Shown in pieces: positions 26,091-37,604 of a stretch of 64,000 nucleotides of DNA (positions within the stretch are counted from its first letter, which is position 1; the number at the start of each line of letters is the position of its first letter). The stretch is from contig VXAA01004296.1 of assembly GCA_013399115.1 (NCBI GenBank), positions 987,902 through 1,051,901 on the forward strand, written 5' to 3'. This DNA comes from Anseranas semipalmata. Lineage: Eukaryota > Chordata > Aves > Anseriformes > Anseranatidae. The notes under the pieces are model-generated. The model did no database searches and was not told the DNA's origin. It was given only the letters and a program-made list of their open reading frames with translations. Made by a program: the position numbers and the translations under genes.

Positions 26091-28105
26091 TCTATCTAAT
26101 CATTACATAGAGATAATAAGCAAACGTTTGTCTGACACTTCCAAATAGCTCTCACTGAAATCAATCTGCTGATACACCTACACAACACTTACTTGAGAGT
26201 GCCTTACATGAGATATATACTGTAACGTGCAAAGAATATTGATGTTACTTGTGGAAAAAAAACTTGCTTGTATGCCCAGGAACCATTACCATGATATTCC
26301 ACACAGCTAGTTCATTCCCAGTTCTTACCTTTGGAATTAAATCTTGCCTTGCTAGTTTGCCCACCCCAAGGAAAATGAATGCGCATAGAAATACATGCTA
26401 TTATCACTGCTCTACTAGCTCATGCAAGCTCTCATTTAGAGCAACGTACTTCCAGTCTGTATCAGACCTTGAAGAATAGACCCGGCAAATGGCATATATA
26501 TTCACAGCCAGTTTTACCAAATATTTCTGTTGCCTTTTGAAAGTACTGGAGAAAAACAAACAAATGAACAACAACAACAAAAAAGTTTTTTAATCTTTAG
26601 ATGGTGAAGCTGATCACCAAACAAAAAAAAAAAATCTACACTGAAAAACATTATGAAGTTCCTGTGAGAACAAAAATTAAAGGAAAGCTACAACTTCCAC
26701 ATCAGTTCAACAATGTATGCAGCATAACACCTTTCCCCAAAGATTTTTAAAAATTGCAAGAATGAAAAAATAGTCTGTTATCTCATTTTTCTTTAGAAAG
26801 AAGGGAATCATAAATCAGATTAAAAGGAAATTTATACAAGATTTCTCGGAATAAACTATCATGGCTATTTGACTTCTGCGTTCCCAAAATATCCTCAATT
26901 TTTGATGAGCAGGGTGACCTACATAGAGTTAAAAATTTTTTTACTGAGGAAATTTAAACAGAGGTACAAATAATGCAAGCACCAAACTCTCCTTCTCTTC
27001 AGTCTAGTCAATACCTACTCGGTTTTCTACAACATACAGGACAGTTAAACATAGGTTGTTGTGTTCAATGAAGAACTAATGGTCTACGATAAAAAGAAAG
27101 CAGATTCAGTTGATTTAAGATCCTTTCCTACCCTTAAATTATTATTTTTTGCATTTATCAAAAACAGCAATACAGCAATAGCTTCTGGCTGGAACTGAAA
27201 ATCTTAGCTTGTAATGTCAACATTTTATAATACTCTTTAACATTTCAATTTCTTTATTCCACATTGTTTTTTTATTGCTATAATGTCCTCCTCGCAAACC
27301 AGCATCCTTTCTCTCCCTGGTAATTATAGTGTTAGATTTGCATGTTACTTTCAGTCTATGCATCTCATGATGTCAGAGCTGGTACCTCTGAGGTGGTATA
27401 GATAAAGTTCAAGGTGCTTTTAAATTGGTCATGTGGTTTTCACAAAGAAAATTTGAAGTTAATCCCACATCTTCTATGTTAAAGGAAACAGAAAGTACTA
27501 CTCTCTTTAATGTTGAATTTTCTATGTCTTCTTTTAAAGTAACTTTTGCAATTCTTCAGCAAATGTCTACACACGAACAAAAAATATAGGACATAACTTT
27601 TATATGGCTAAAGTGAAAATCAAAGATAAGAATCTCAAAAATGGCTTCAAGTTAACAATTGATAATTCAAAGCCCCAAATATAAAAAAGTACTTTTCAAC
27701 TTAAAGACCTAGGTATCTTGTGATAACTACAATTATTCTGGAGAAAAGACACCAGAGAAAGAACAGTTAGAAAGTAGAAAGGCTTTTCCGAACAGAATTA
27801 AATGAAAAAGGGAAGAATAGCTTTCTGATGCTATTTTGGTAGCAGCGAGAAAATGAAAGCAAAAGATTAGATAAGAAGCTAGGAGAAAAACAAGTGAAAA
27901 AAAAGTCTATAGTGACATAGATTGAAAAGCCAGAATGAGTCCAAAAGAGATCAGAGAACAAACTTTGACATAAAGCATCCAGAAACTGACAATATTAGTA
28001 AAAGAGAGAGCCTTCCTCTCTGTGTAAGGCCACTAAACAGCTAATAGATATTTTTTTAAATCAACGTCGGAGGTACTGTTAAACATGCAAGCAGAAAGTT
28101 TCTTA
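26091..28105. other. AT-rich DNA, no gene seen
   Basis: No gene or recognisable repeat. The right end may contain the undetectably decayed 5' part (endonuclease region) of the LINE that becomes readable from about 28.1 kb. Confidence 0.5.
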
Positions 28106-28109
28106 ATAA

Positions 28110-29550
28110 AGAAAAAGAACAAAGAAAAAGCAAAGTTCGAGACATGGCTATGTTGTCTTAAACAGATCAAGTCTAAAAGATGGACAAGACTTCATGATAA
28201 AGACCTTCCGACAGTCTGACACTGATTCAAAAGCTTCATAGCATCAGAAATGACTAAAGTGAGTAAACATAAAAATGGAAAGTGGTTGGAGAGCATTTGT
28301 TAAATAAGTGAAAAATAGTCCCTTAGTCACCTCTCATGCTTTTAAAGAGATTATGGAACATACGAGATACACCAACGCAGTCAAAGAAAAGACTCAGAAC
28401 AAGCTTTTCAGATGATCACAGCATTGTCAGCCTCAACATCTAGCAAAAAAAAGTGTTATTCTCAATAACAGGGAAAATTCAAGAGCAATTTCCTTCTGCA
28501 ACCTGTCAAGAAGCAAGTAGGTTTCCACAGCAGAAAGCACGCAACAGATTTTAAACCATCAGTATCAAGTGGCTACTCTCATTTTATAGATGTAATGTGA
28601 AGTGACAAGCACCTTTCATGAAAAATATTAGAGATTTTCAAAAAGCTTTTGATAGCAAACATGCTGTCAAAGTCCAGTGGTTTGTAATTGTAACTGGAAT
28701 AAGACAAGAATGTACAGTATTCCTGTTATTAATATTTGACATGACTGGGGTGCAACAAAATTATGTACAGTGAGTAACTATGAAGTTTTGTGGACAAAAG
28801 ATGCAATACGCTTGGATGATTTTCATTTCACTTCCCAGATAGAAGAAACAGACCAGTTATTAGTAGGCACAGCACAACATTTTGGTCACTATTGGCAGGG
28901 AAGACAAAAAACATGGATATTAATTATTCCCAACCAACCCAGAGCAGATAGAGCACCATTAATAAATTTGTATCATTTAACCTTCTTAGGAAATGGAATA
29001 GATGATGATTACTAAACCATCCTAGAAATGGCTTTTATAAACTTGTAAGAGTTGGGGGGGGTGTGGGGGGTGTGTTAAAAAAAGACTTTTTCCTAAATTG
29101 ACATTAAATACAAATTTTTGCTTGCGGTATTAGGTCTTTTGTTGCCTGGAGCAGAGTCAGAGCTCCACAACAACATTTGACAGAAGAGAGCAACTCATTT
29201 CAAAAAACTCATGGGAAACACTCAGAATCCGCTGGACGGAAACACATCATAGACTGAGCACATGAACGTAAAATATTAAAGCCTAACAAGAGGAAGCGGC
29301 AGACATGGTTAGCACATGTTCTGAGAATGCCACTGATACGAATGTAGTATCAAGTGATAAACTGAAGATTGAAGGAAAGTAAAAAGGAGAACTAGAATAG
29401 TAACACAATTAGAGTTGGATCTCCAGTTAATTGACATAAAGAGAATGGAACCATGGCATTAGAGAAACTGCTTGGTTCCCCGACTGGCCCAAAGGTGCAG
29501 GAGTAGAAAATTCCCAACCAAAACTTCAAAACATCTCTATGGAGGATGTA
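28110..29550 (+). mobile_element. Decayed non-LTR retrotransposon (LINE) reverse-transcriptase ORF, not CR1
   Basis: Successive fragments of one LINE polyprotein appear in order on the plus strand, across frameshifts. They are: KWKVVGEHLLNK (28273-28308, linker 'RW.EHFEELLN'); QVGFHSRKHATDF (28514-28552, RT 'QAGFR.GRS..DQI'); IRDFQKAFDS then VTGIRQECTVF (28627-28773, 'F.DF.KAFDS' and 'VTGVRQGC.LSP', with the residues normally between them missing); LDDFHFTSQ (28812-28838, the 'LDDLDFADD' catalytic box with the aspartate pair lost); LYHLTFLGNGIDDD (about 28968-29009, 'FTYLG..ID.DGG'); LRIRWTE (29221-29241); KRQTWLAHVLRMP (29294-29332, 'RR.RWLGHVLRMP'); LDLQLIDIKRMEPWH (29415-29459, 'DL..D.K.MG.TW'). 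An endonuclease-type LINE with this C-terminal signature differs from CR1. I do not assign the clade. The element is inactive, with stops, frameshifts and internal deletions. Confidence 0.75.
29054..29070 (+). repeat. G-rich tract inside the LINE fossil
   Basis: A G8 run and a G6 run are separated by TGT. This is a low-complexity expansion within the dead ORF. With only two long runs it would need to split them to form a quadruplex. Confidence 0.7.
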
Positions 29551-29560
29551 GACACACAGG

Positions 29561-31120
29561 GCACCAGACAGCTCAGAGCTGGAATAAAAATGACAGAATC
29601 AGCTAGCTTACCACTGAATACCAATCTAGCTGTGGTAGTGGATGTAGGCTTCACTTTAGTGTTTCCAATTACTGAGCATCAGATAGAGCAGTTAAGCAGA
29701 ACAAGGCTTCTTTGGTGATGTGTGTCTCTGAATGCCAAAAAGAACAGCCCAAAAGGAATAAAAATGGGCTGCCACAGAAAGAATGATCTATTGCTTTCTG
29801 TTGTATTGAGAGGGCTGCTCCAGTCAAGTCTGGCACAGTATCACAGTCTTGCTTAGATGAGAGAAACAGTGTATTTTAGGATGATTCACTGGCACCAGAC
29901 AGCACAAGGGAATTTTCATTAAAAACCAGAGGCTCTGGAGCAGTCAGAGTTTGCAGTTAAGGACAGCAACCATTCTGATTTGCAGAATCAATAAGCAGCA
30001 TATTAGAGCAGAAATGTAACTCAGCCCTAGTACACCCATCGCCTCCTACAAATTATGGACCCAAACTACTTGCGGACAACCCAATCAGGTAATGGGACAG
30101 ATCAACTTTATAGATAGATCTGATGATTTAAAATAAGTTTTGGAATGCTGAAGCACACCTTCACGTGAGTAGGGGTATACAACCTTCTAAATGCTAAAAC
30201 CAGCAGCTAGTGCAGGCTCTCTTACCTTCTTGGGTTTTAAGACATGACACAGATTTGTCAGTAATATGCAAACAGTGTACCTTTACAGGGGACAAAAAGA
30301 TTTTCAGTTCTGCTCAAAATTCTGTAAGGGGTTAATACAATCTGGTGTTCAGATCGTTACTTGGTGTGCTTGGATAGAAGTTCTCCATTCATTTTGAGGA
30401 ACAGACGTAGTCAAGAATTTGGGCAGCACAAGCCACCCCACCGTTTCTCGCCAATATTCCTCATAGCCCTGCCCTCGTGTGCAGAGAACATCTGGAAGGG
30501 AACAGCCCCTGTGACAGCTGTCTGGGACCTGTCTGCCCAGTGTGCCAGCAGGCACACAAGCACCACGCACTCTGCAAGGAGGAAGCTTGTCATATCCTAT
30601 GAACAGCAAATAGGCTGCAACATTTCCTAGATATTTGAGTTCTGTTTTCCCAAAGGAACTGCTGTGAAGTATGCAGAATCTATTGTAAACAAGGACTAAG
30701 GCTTTTGCATAAGTCCCATGTTAGGAGGAAGAAAGATGCATAAACAATTAGAGCAACCAAGACACAAATACAGGCTGATGCAAATATCATGTTTCCCCTC
30801 ATCTACTTTTCCTATCAGGAACAGGAGGGACTTTTATTATGAATTATGTCATAATATTAACAAATTAATGATTTCAGGAGCCATTAATTTACTGGCAAAT
30901 GCATTTTTCTTTTTTCCTTTTTCCTTTTTTTTTTATTATTTTTTATTTTTAAGTTCTTAAATTTCTTTTGGCATTTCCTTAGAGCTATATGAGAGGAACC
31001 TCTCCTTTCACTTCCAAAAAATTTAAGGATATATTTTATCATCATCTTCATCCAGAGAAACCCCAAACCACCCAACAACTCTTATGAAAATCTAGACAAG
31101 CTTTCTCTAAAGCAATCCAC
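29561..31120. other. No gene seen
   Basis: No supported gene. Overlapping short frames on both strands at 30349-30630 sit in a slightly GC-rich patch and carry no motif. A T-rich tract lies at about 30905-30952. Confidence 0.55.
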
Positions 31121-31124
31121 AATC

Positions 31125-31640
31125 TAAGAGTCACAGCCTCACTGGAGATCTGAGATACCATAATTCAAATCCCAGCTCAGGCTAAGTTGTAGCAGGAATA
31201 TGAGTGGATCTCCCATAACCTAGGTGAGTGAGTGCACTAATTACCAGGCTTTTTGATATTCTCAGGTGAGCTGCTCTCAATTATTCTACTGGAGTAACCT
31301 CATCTTGTATAACTAATTACATATCCACAGGGCTAACAAGGCTGTTCTTCTAAGCCCACCGGTTATGGGACTCATCTTAAGTTGTGAAAGATCCAGATTC
31401 AATTAGTATTTTAATTACTTACATAAAGCAGAACTATTTTCACAAGAGAGACTGAAATTGTAACACCCCAAAATTGCCTCAAGGTTACGACATTCATATA
31501 GGACATGGGTGGCAATTTCAAGCTTTCAACCTGAACTACATTCATGGGACTTAAACGTGTGACACTGTGTGCATGCTCTGCTAAGGTAGGTGCTCTCATC
31601 TGGACGCCAGAAACGTCCCGGTAGAGAAGTGATAACTCTT
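31125..31640. repeat. Ancient composite repeat with inverted tRNA-like segments
   Basis: Four related segments lie here. Segment A (about 31130-31180) contains 'gagatctgagatacc' and 'attcaaatccca', a B-box-like string. Segment B (about 31200-31252) contains 'ggatctcccataacctagg' and 'gtgagtgcactaattacc', and is roughly the reverse complement of segment C (about 31350-31400: 'ggttatgggactcatctt', 'gtgaaagatccagattcaa'). Segment D (about 31545-31600: 'gggacttaaacgtgtgac', 'gtaggtgctct') is again B-like. This matches my memory of a common sauropsid interspersed repeat containing 'gggcactcacctgggatgtgggagacccaggttcaa' and its reverse. The class (SINE composite or DNA-transposon derivative) is not resolved. 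No coding potential. Confidence 0.5.
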
Positions 31641-32235
31641 GATGTTGAGCAACTGTCCCAGACATAGCTATTAACTATGCTATATACACACGCATAGGTA
31701 TATATGTGTGAACAGTAACATTCTCTAAATTATTTTCTAGTATGGAATAAAGAGTAAGAAAAATATTACTTTTAAAGGAAACAACAGAAATAACAAATAT
31801 CCCAGTGGAGAGCCTGATAATTCTTTCAGGCACACAGACCTTGTCTGCAGCAAATATTTTGCAATTCCCAATACCTTTTCCACGATGCCAATAGCCTCAA
31901 AAAGAAAATGTAACAGAACTGTATCACTCAAAAGCATCCAGCCTTAGGAGTTTTCTTCCCTGTTTTCTCCCTCTTCCCTCTTTTTAAACTGGAAGTCATA
32001 TTCTATAATGATTAAAAGCATAGACAACTAAATATGCTCAACAATGAAAACAACTCTTTTCTTCATAGTACGAAAAAGCTTACAGTTAAGAGGTAAAACT
32101 AAAAGTTTGTTAATTTATGTTAAGGGCTGGCTGCTACTTCACTTTTTCCTACACCTCTCAATGCCTATTACAATTTTAAAAAGTACGTTAATTACCTGTA
32201 TACAACTAAAATATTTTTTAAAGGAACGTTAGTGT

Positions 32236-32255
32236 AAAAAAAAAAAAAAAAAAAA
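32236..32255 (+). repeat. A20 homopolymer
   Basis: Uninterrupted A run followed by CACACAC. No retrocopy body recognised upstream. Confidence 0.9.
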
Positions 32256-32719
32256 CACACTTTCCTTCCCTTGGCATAAACTTATTTACAGTACACATTT
32301 CTAAACATGCTGCAGAAAAGTAAAAGTTTGTAATTGTATATTAAATCAATAGTATGGCTATTTGATTAATATATTGTTGTAGGATAAGTCTAGCATTGAA
32401 CGTTATTGCAATTTGAATTGAATGTTCAGAGAGTACTAAACACCAAATCAGGGCGTGGATTACATAGAACATGAAGACCATTCTTCCTATAAGATATTGG
32501 AATAAGAGTCTGGAATGCTTCTTCAGAATCTTGGTTTATTAATAAACACTTAGGGTGCAGCAATGTAAACAAATGTACTAAATATGTAAATAATCAAACT
32601 TGATGTGTATATGTATGCGTATAAAATGAATGCATTAATGCAATATATGGTACGCTCAGCCTGTTAAAGTCTGTTAAACTACGTGGTTATAGACAACTTT
32701 TATATACGTTTATATGGAT

Positions 32720-32751
32720 ACACACACATGCACATTCTCACACACACACAG
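32720..32751 (+). repeat. CA microsatellite, interrupted
   Basis: Two short CA arrays are separated by 'tgcacattct'. A likely polymorphic simple repeat. Confidence 0.85.
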
Positions 32752-35700
32752 TGTTGTTCAAGCTACCCTGGTCTTTCAACCTATGACCAGCTTATCCCTT
32801 ACTAATAAAATAACTGAGCAACATTTTAGCCTGGAATTTTTCAGAACGTGAAACAGTTTCAATTTGCTCTTAATATTTTGGAATTTTCCCCTAGGAAAAT
32901 AATGACCAAATATTTTGTTTCGGAAAGTTTGTACTTCAATATATTGATAATCTTCTGAAGCATATTTCATTTTTAATGTCTTATATGAAGACTTCTGATG
33001 GTTTGAATGTTCTGGGGATGAATGCAATCACTGAAGCTTTGGAACCTCCCCAGAGGGCAGGAGTTGCATTTGGCAACCACCTCAGTAATTTCTCAAAGGG
33101 GAATTACCCGGGACACCTTGAGCTCCACAGAATTGATTAAATCAGCACAACATTTCAGCCCAAACCTTCTTAAAAATTTGCCACTCAATGGCATGTGTAT
33201 CTACCTCTGTTCCTAAGGAATCTATAAATGGAAGTGGTATTGGTACTCATGACTCATGTACGTTGGCAGCACTGTGTGGGCAATTCAGCACAGCATGTTC
33301 TCACCCCAAGACTGATCTACCTGGCTGGAACCTGTTTTCATTTTCACTTATCTTCTCAATAAATTTAATATTTGCATCCTGCCTCTTAACTAAATGAAGA
33401 CATAAAACCAATAGGATTCAAGTAACATGGATTTGATTTTGACAGATTATCATCTTATCTTTACTGAAGCTCTGTAAACATAGTAATAGTTTCCCTGGCT
33501 CAAGAGTCCAAGAAGCTTTATGAGATCTGGTGTGGTCATGTCTTTGCTGGATCCAATAGCCATAATATTCATTCAGAAACTTCTTTTCTGATCCTTTCAA
33601 CAACTCAAAGCTTTGCCCATTCTTCCAATGTTTTTCTAATATTATTTTAATATATAAAAATTATGTATCACAGAATATTATGCTTTTTTTTTTTATTTAG
33701 TATTTTCTCCACTTCACCCTCCCTTTTGTCATAACACATCTAATAAGCAACTTCTTACTGCATTACCTGTCCCTTACTCAGTGGCAAGTAATCCTGGATA
33801 AGACAGACTCACATTACAGAATTCTTCAGAAGGGAAAGTATCTGTTTTGAATTGATTTTTTCTAACATGCATTTACTATTATTTGTCCGAGTAGTTCCTC
33901 GTTCTACACCTGGCGCTGTAAGTGTCCATATTTATCCCAGAGTAAGAAAAAAAAACATGATTTGGGTTCCTGCAGCAATGAAACTGTGGTAAGCAGTTCT
34001 CAGACTTGTATCGCATTCCTCCTTCCTCCCAAGTCCTCTCAGCAGTCACAGGGTAATTTCCATTTCTGCCACTGCTCCTCTGTTGTCACACATTTGCTCT
34101 GTCTTCTACAAACAAACCAGCTCTGCTCAAGTGCAAAGAACCACCCCACAGCTACGAGGTGCTCACTCTAGCATCCTCTGAAGCACCACAAGGCAAAGGC
34201 CTTTACCTGAGCATCAGCAGAACCTTTGCAAATGACTTTGGGGGAAGTTTGGGGGGAAAAAAGTTGTGAAGACCTCTGTGAGAAAAAAAACTCAAATACA
34301 GTCTGCCAATGGAAACATCCACTCTCTGGCAGGTCAACGTAGACAAGTGGACGAGTAAGGAAGGAGGGTTTGAGACCAACTTTTGAACAAAATGAGCAGA
34401 CGCTACTCAGCCTGGAGAGCTGGGATCGGGGTGGGTGATGAATGGCAATACTGTGCTAGGTCCATTTCTTTTGGCTAAAGAATAGCAACATGCTCAAAAA
34501 ACAGCATAATCTAGTCAAAATTCACTAAATGGATAAAGATCAATTGATAAGACAACACCAAAAATATGAGCAATAAATCTGTATTCTCTGTAGGATAGGA
34601 AAAGCCTAACAAGAATAGTGAAAAGAACACAAACCCCCAGTGTGCTATTGAAGATCGCTGAGATATGATACCAAAACATGAGACAAAAATATCTCCCTTG
34701 TAGAAGGGATTTTGGCTAAGCACAGTTCCTGGCCTGGAGCCTTTTGTGGTGATGATTTTCTATTCTCCCTTTTCTGAGCAGAGGAAAGATCCAGGAGATC
34801 ACAGGGATAACTTCAGTGCTAACTAAGGAAACAGGTGTGGAAAATTTCCCCACCCTCCATGCTATTCCATTCCACTTTTCTCTCCCTCTTTCCTCTCCAT
34901 TGCAATCTCAATCACTGAATGAACTGGAACATAGGATATTTGAAATGATATAAAAACCACCACTGTTCCAGCCCTGTAAAATCCTTATCCAGATACCTGA
35001 AAACAACCAGTTGTTAACGCAGTCAAATTTCCACTAGGAATACAGATAATGACAAAGAAAGGAAGAAAGAAAAAACCCTAAAGAAATGGTAACAAGAAAA
35101 ATCATTTTTCAGCAGTCACAGGAAATTGAAAAAGAGTGGGGCTGTGGTTTAATTGAGAAGATAGAGCTCTCAGGCATATGGGTCTCTGGAGAAATCTGAG
35201 ACATCCTATTGAATGAAGCTCCAACTGTTCCAGGAAAGTAAGCTGATATTCATTTCCAACTCTGAAGATCGAGCCCCATCTTTAACCTCCAGGGAGCAAA
35301 GCCAGTGAAACTGAAGTTCACTGTGAGCAAAAGACAGCACCAAATCTAAAAGGCTGCTCACTCTCTCCACATCTACGGAGCCATGGTATGTGCTGGAAGG
35401 AGGGTTTGGTGCAGACATATAAGCTGGCTAGATGAGGCTCAGTGGTGTCCTCAGAATACACTGGGTGGGAAGGTCTGCTAAAGTTAGTTACCCTGCTGCT
35501 TACCCCAGCCTTTCTGGCTATCCTGTACCCTCTTTCCAGCAACAGCTGCTAAATGATGCTCTCCCATACCCCTTTCTGCTTTCTCTTCAAATCCACAGAA
35601 AGGCTGCATGAAGAAACAAGTAATAAGTATTTATAGTAAAAAGAAAGAACAACCATTAAGTAGTACCTTCTGCTTTAATAGAGGAAAAATAGGTCCTGGG

Positions 35701-37479
35701 TAGGAACCAGAGCTTCAAGGGGTTTGAAAATCCTTCCCCTTTCAATCAATGATTTGCAAACATGGTCTAATACATGCTGACTGACAGCAAAAATTTGCCT
35801 TTGCTCTCATGCACACTCTGGCTTCCAGGGACAATTTCTCTCATGTCTTTTGTTATACCGAAGTTTGTAAGAGGTTGAACAGAAGCAGATAAGGTGAGGG
35901 GAAGAGGAAAGGAAGGCAAGAAATATCTTTTAAACCTAGACTAAACTGTGATAAAGATTTCCATCTACAGTACAACAACATTTGCCTCAAGAAAGCAGTT
36001 TATTCAGCTGCTCAGGAAAGAGGCTCAAATACTTCCTGATAAAGGATTTTCCTAATTATGCCAGTGAGTCAGAAGCAATGCATTCCATCCAGCCACCGAA
36101 TGTTTAAAAAGACTCTGTTTTTGAGGGTACGTGCTACTTTTTAGCATTTCTCCAGAACTGACAATCAAAAATAAATACCTAGAAGGAAGCCTCCTCCAGC
36201 TCCACAGATAAGTCTTAGGAAAAACAGGCTGTTCCCTTTGACAGGGCTCCAGCCCACTTCTCGGAAAGCCCAAGTTCAACTTGCTGCTCTATCACAGCCT
36301 CCCTTGGAAACCATCAAGAAGTCACTTGGGCATGCTATCTGGACTAATTCAAATAGCTTACATCCTTCTTCCTGCAATTTCGCTTCCCAGCGAAACAAAT
36401 CGCTGCAAGTCTTTGTAAATCAGAAGAAAGAGATCTGCAGTTCTAATGACTCGTCCAACAGAGGTTTGGCTGTGGCATCTCTGCAAACAGCCCTTGTTGC
36501 TGCACCGAGAACTGAAGCATTTGTTCTTGGGCCCTGCTGTGCAAAATCCCCTGCCAGTAATAGCTCCAGCTGTGTCAAGAAGGATTCTGGGACACGGGAC
36601 AACACTAAGATACCTTATTCAGTACCCAACCTCTTGCTTTTCTTGGGAGGGGTTTGTCTGAGTTTAAGTGACAAGATCACAGGCCAGGTGTTATCTGCTC
36701 AGACCCTTTACCATGCTCATCTCACTAGCTTAGCAGACCGGGGAAGTCCATGGTTTCAATGTAGCTGTGAAGACTAGTTCAGCTTTTCTGCATATTGCAT
36801 GTTTAACTCAGCCAACAGAACCAGTAGATTTTTGTACCCCTGCTTTTCAAAACAGAAAGAGCACAAAAAGCATCAGGTCTGATGTGATCTGAGACAAAAA
36901 AATACAGCAGATATTGCAAACAGAATGGTATAACCATACGATCAACATATGTCCCATCTTCACGTTAAAACCTTAGTACAGCATACAACACCGATTGCTC
37001 ACCAGACTCATATTGAAAAGACAAGCTATTAAAGACAGCCTGAAAGTGTCTCCTCTTCACTGTGTATTACATAAGTCGACATGTATCATTCATGAGTCAT
37101 CGCTGCCATACCCCCGCATTGTTAAAAATATTTTTTTTCTTAAATACAATTCCTGTGTTAGTCTAGCTTCTTTCCCAGACAAAATATACGGAGAAAACTG
37201 CTAGAAGAAAAATGCTGAATGAAATAGTGTATGTCAAAGTATCAACAACCAGGTATGCTGCTGTTATAGGCAGGGCTACAACACTATTTAATATTAGGAA
37301 TGATGCTTCCTTTATGTGACCTTATTTTCGGCTACTTTTAACTTCAGCAGAGACTGGCAAGTGAAGTTTCCCTCCAGACAGTTACACTTCTGCTGCAGGA
37401 TTTTTGTAGGGAAGTTTCAATTAAAATAGTTTAGCTTATTTCTGAAAAATCCTCCAAAATACTTTCATTTTCATATCTA

Positions 37480-37600
37480 TGGCATAGTTTCCCCATCTTC
37501 AAGCTGCAAAACAGCCCCATTTATTTCATAACAACATTTTTGCTCTAGCACCCTGGGATTCTATGAAAGCACGTGAAGGAAATTACCAACATAGCCTTCA
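37480..37600 (+). mobile_element. MIR/L2-type SINE tail (plus strand)
   Basis: The plus strand reads 'ggcatagtttccccatctt' (37481-37499), corresponding to the SINE core end 'cctcagtttccccatctg'. Then comes 'agcaccctgggattctatgaaag' (about 37549-37570), corresponding to the LINE-like tail 'agcactttgggatccttggatgaaag'. Order and spacing are as in the family. It is diverged, partial and non-coding. Confidence 0.55.
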
Positions 37601-37604
37601 GAGC

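Larger units (their letters stand above)
31641..37475. other. No gene seen
   Basis: Nearly 6 kb without a supported gene. It holds an A20 run (32236-32255), a CA-type microsatellite (32720-32751) and the window's longest open frame, 36238-36777 (179 codons, plus strand). That frame is serine- and leucine-rich, shows no domain, signal or splice context, and is of a length expected by chance at this base composition, so I do not call it a gene. Confidence 0.55.

Noticed and set aside
28770..29015. 81-codon plus-strand frame as a gene
   Set aside because: It is part of the dead LINE polyprotein (LDDFHFTSQ and LTFLGNGIDDD blocks), not an independent gene.
36238..36777. Longest open frame, 179 codons, plus strand
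   Set aside because: No recognisable domain, signal peptide or repeat. It is serine- and leucine-rich. A frame of this length is roughly what chance would give in 64 kb read in six frames, and overlapping frames exist on both strands.
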